Assembly: GCA_026770025.1 (NCBI GenBank)
Contig: JAMXDE010000015.1
Span: 1,736,001 to 1,800,000, forward strand
Direction of reading: 5' to 3'
DNA length: 64,000 nucleotides
Origin: Craspedostauros australis
Lineage: Eukaryota > Bacillariophyta > Bacillariophyceae > Mastogloiales > Achnanthaceae
Positions 63,258-64,000 of this stretch are shown here, piece after piece. Position 1 is the first letter of the stretch; each line of letters opens with the position of its first letter. Under the pieces are notes generated by a model that saw only the letters and a list, made by a program, of their open reading frames with translations, was not told the DNA's origin and did not search any database. Position numbers and translations under genes: made by a program.

Positions 63258-64000
63258 GGTTAGCAAAAGTTAGACCCTTCGTCTCGATGCGCGCGTGAGT
63301 CTTTCTGAACGAGTTCCGATCGTGTGTGAGTGTCGTGCTTTGCGATTGTGTGATGTGGGTTGCAGTCTGCGTTGTTGATGGGTTGTGATGGTTTCGGACG
63401 GCCACTATGTTCAGCATTGGTTGGCTCCTGCACGGTGCAACGAGTGTGGCACGAGGATGTGTGCAAATATGACCCACACCTGAGTTTGAGTTTTTGTGCT
63501 GTGTTGTCTTGGTGTGTCAGGCTACGAGGCAACCAGTACGAGGACGACCGTGTCAACGCGCACATCAACGGGTGTGTCCATGACCGCGTGGACGAAGTAC
63601 GAGCCGCAAGTACGAAGCGCGAAACAAGCACAATGGCAGCGTTGGCACAACTTGCCTTCCCGCAATTTTGCTGGTGAGTTTCCTGTGGTCGCTGATTGAT
63701 GGGGAACCAACGAGGAAATATCACGGGAGGCGAACAGTGTTCGTAGTCGTACTCGTGCTCGTGCTCACATCCGCTCCCTTGCACCAGTACCGTTCGATTG
63801 CCTCGCTGATTGAGGCATGCGGGGTGCCTTGTGTGCGCTCTGCGCTGTTCTACTGTCCGCTCTGTTCTATGTTGCTCGACTGGAATTGCGAACTACTCCA
63901 CGAACAGAGAACGACAGCACGTGCGCGCACACACACGTACCACACACGCTCCTTGGTGCAACGGTTCCTCCCTCCTTGTTCTGGTCATCGGCGATTTCTG
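63258..64000. other. Upstream region of gene J to the window end
   Basis: 743 bases with an (AC)n stretch near 63928-63942 and no recognisable coding sequence. Presumably the promoter and 5' UTR of J. Confidence 0.45.

Overview
The window looks like nuclear DNA of a diatom, probably pennate. Four things support this. Ty1/copia elements of the type common in diatoms are inserted into one another. There is a local cluster of transmembrane leucine-rich-repeat (LRR) proteins with CC-rich caps and no kinase domain. One protein has a domain that starts with the diatom-typical 'DVLLGRGK...HPGN' signature (recognised as DUF6824), and another has helicase-associated (HA) domains. Three genes have short GT-AG introns. 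The LRR expansion resembles what is known from Seminavis-like raphid diatoms, but species cannot be proven from the sequence.

Layout. 1-4292: the 5' LTR and gag-protease part of a minus-strand copia element (element 1) that continues past the left edge. 4293-24065: an LRR gene (copy A) broken by element 1 and by an 18-kb insertion. That insertion is copia element 2 (5091-23054, LTRs without visible differences, TSD ACGTT). It has copia element 3 (6257-15083) inside its gag start, and element 3 has a 966-bp TIR DNA element (7992-8957) inside its own gag. 24970-45809: four intact intronless LRR genes, called B (minus), D (minus), E (plus) and F (minus). Between them lie two more TIR DNA elements and a diverged solo LTR. 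E and F form a large tail-to-tail inverted duplication with a G25 tract in the spacer. 46892-53975: a type II membrane SGNH/PC-esterase-like gene (H), an intron-containing single-module LRR gene (G) and a four-exon HA-domain gene (I). 53976-60822: a 6.8-kb stretch with no supportable gene. 60823-63257: a two-exon DUF6824/poly-Gln gene (J).

How the parts relate. LRR copies A and D are near-identical recent duplicates; D is intact and A has been destroyed by two retrotransposons. B, E and F are more distant relatives that share upstream and downstream flanks, so the cluster grew by segmental duplication. Gene G has the same domain plan but a single module, with introns placed exactly at 24-residue repeat borders. 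The transposable elements use several mechanisms (LTR retrotransposition and TIR transposition). A conserved E2F-like site in the element 2 LTR family suggests cell-cycle-linked transcription.
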